Program-made: the position numbers and the translations under genes
Notes under the pieces: model-generated
Seen by the model: only the letters and a program-made list of their open reading frames with translations
The model's database searches: none
Told to the model about the DNA's origin: nothing
In this document: in pieces, positions 6,328-7,180 of the stretch
Position numbering within the stretch: position 1 is the stretch's first letter
Layout of the letters: each line of letters opens with the position of its first letter
Assembly (NCBI GenBank): GCA_024763185.1
Contig: JANTFY010000117.1
Span: 1 to 7,180 of the forward strand
Reading direction: 5' to 3'
From: Gammaproteobacteria bacterium
Lineage (GTDB): Bacteria; Pseudomonadota; Gammaproteobacteria; GCA-001735895
DNA length: 7,180 nt

Positions 6328-6825
6328 CTAGGGAGTTGGCGGTTTTTTAGGGTAATCATAATCGACCATTTGACCGCTATTAAACTGAATCCCAGACCAG
6401 GGCAACTCGAACTCAATGGTCGCAATAGCGCAGGTTTGCATGTTATTCACTCGATAGCCGGACAATTGATTCAGCATCTCGGTAATGTCCGGGTTATGCC
6501 CGACCAGCATGATCGAGTTTTTTTCAGCATCCGTTTGCTGAATGATGCCCAGCATCGCACTTAAACTGTCGAAATAGAGTTGATCATTTAATTTGATTGC
6601 AGTCACCGGATACCCGGTTTGTTCTGCCAGTATCGAGGCAGTCATGTAGGCCCGTTTGGCCGGGCTGCAGATAATCAAATCCGGGCAAATACCCCGGGCT
6701 GCCAGTCTTCGGCCCATTTCAGGTGCATTTTTCAAACCACGGGCATTCAGAGGGCGTTGCTGATCGGAAAGACTGGGGTCTGACCAGGAGGATTTAGCAT
6801 GTCGGACAAGATAGACGGTTTTCAT
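6328..6825 (-). CDS. SixA-type histidine phosphatase
   Basis: The protein is a 165-residue member of the histidine phosphatase (phosphoglycerate mutase-like) superfamily, close in size to E. coli SixA (161). The N-terminus LVRHAKSSW holds the catalytic His9 with Arg8. RPLNARG (24-30), CSPAKRAYMTA (53-63) with Arg58, and VGHNP (108-112) with His110 complete the phosphate pocket. SixA removes phosphate from phosphohistidine on phosphotransfer domains or PTS proteins; which partner is used here cannot be told. The short tail after residue 150 (DYDYPKKPPTP) is unlike anything I can place. A strong AGAGGGG (6837-6831) lies five bases before the ATG, fixing the start. It begins 34 bp after the mnmH stop on the same strand, so the two genes are probably one operon. 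I leave the symbol blank because related phosphatases share the same motifs. Confidence 0.88.
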   Translation of the reverse strand: MKTVYLVRHAKSSWSDPSLSDQQRPLNARGLKNAPEMGRRLAARGICPDLIICSPAKRAYMTASILAEQTGYPVTAIKLNDQLYFDSLSAMLGIIQQTDAEKNSIMLVGHNPDITEMLNQLSGYRVNNMQTCAIATIEFELPWSGIQFNSGQMVDYDYPKKPPTP

Positions 6826-6859
6826 AATGGCCCCTCTTCTGAGCCTCCATCATGCTCGC

Positions 6860-7180
6860 TCAAGAACTGCTTGTCCACTCCAGAATGGCGTCTTCATCGC
6901 CCTTAAAAATGACATCGACCGGTTTTTTCTGTAACTGGTATTGATACATCGGATCATAATAGTCCACCAACAGCAAGCGGATACCCTCATCGAAACCCTC
7001 GCTGCTACCACGCTCAAACAAAACGGCCAGCGCCTGTGAGAACTCCTGCTCAATGATTTTATGACGCTCACCGCCGAGCCGGTTTTTGATGCGTTTGAGA
7101 TTTCCCAGTACAAACTCGGAAAACAGCGCCTGTGCCCTGTCCCCATGTGCTTTCTGGTAGGAAGGCCAGTTGCTGGCGAT
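6860..7180 (-). CDS. mnmH: tRNA 2-selenouridine synthase (SelU/MnmH), C-terminal part
   Basis: Only the last 106 residues lie in the window; the 5' end runs past the edge. The enzyme converts 2-thiouridine at the wobble position of some tRNAs to 2-selenouridine, using selenophosphate and a geranylated intermediate. What is visible matches the C-terminus of E. coli YbbB as I recall it: NLKRIKNRLG (28-37 of this fragment), then LLVDYYDPMYQYQLQKK (70-86), VIFKGD (90-95) and a final EW. The N-terminal rhodanese domain with its catalytic Cys and the P-loop domain lie outside. The stop at 6862-6860 is followed by 34 bp and the SixA-like gene. An overlapping minus-strand open frame at 6850-7146 is a shadow. 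Its presence suggests that the organism makes selenophosphate, although selD is not here. Confidence 0.9.
   Translation of the reverse strand: MASNWPSYQKAHGDRAQALFSEFVLGNLKRIKNRLGGERHKIIEQEFSQALAVLFERGSSEGFDEGIRLLLVDYYDPMYQYQLQKKPVDVIFKGDEDAILEWTSSS

Noticed and set aside
6850..7146. A 98-residue minus-strand open frame.
   Set aside because: It is out of frame with the SelU C-terminus (DYYDPMYQYQ) that occupies the same bases and has no recognisable features.

Overview
The window looks like chromosomal DNA of a gammaproteobacterium of moderate G+C. The support is a UmuD/UmuC pair close in design to the E. coli proteins, a CTGT-N8-ACAG-type LexA site, a SelU/MnmH C-terminus very like the E. 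coli one, and a SixA-like phosphatase. I cannot name a genus. There is no phage, plasmid, CRISPR or RNA gene.

Positions 1-2040 (+): an AT-rich leader, then an unrecognised gene for a one-pass membrane protein. It has a histone-H1-like Lys/Ala N-terminus, a coiled-coil middle, one membrane helix and a Met-rich C-terminal helix. Its last codons overlap the GTG start of an apbE gene, which encodes a lipoprotein FAD:protein FMN transferase. The two are probably co-translated and both act at or across the inner membrane.

Positions 2041-4068 (+): an imperfect palindrome of about 100 bp, then a compact SOS promoter with the LexA site over its -10, then umuD and umuC. All catalytic residues of the translesion polymerase V pair can be seen. 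The genes are unusually spaced: 148 bp containing degraded repeat sequence lie between umuD and umuC, which normally abut or overlap.

Positions 4079-7180 (-): three genes read toward umuC. Furthest upstream is the C-terminal part of mnmH/selU (tRNA 2-selenouridine synthase), cut by the window edge. After 34 bp comes a SixA-type histidine phosphatase. After another 119 bp, which holds a short dyad over a possible -10, comes a 709-residue fusion of a TVP38/TMEM64 membrane domain to a mercuric-reductase-like flavin disulfide oxidoreductase. The fusion and umuC converge tail to tail with only 10 bp between stop codons.

Most of the window is conventional. The parts least explained by known families are the Lys-tail/Met-tail membrane protein coupled to apbE, the repeat-interrupted umuDC operon, and the redox partner of the TVP38 fusion.
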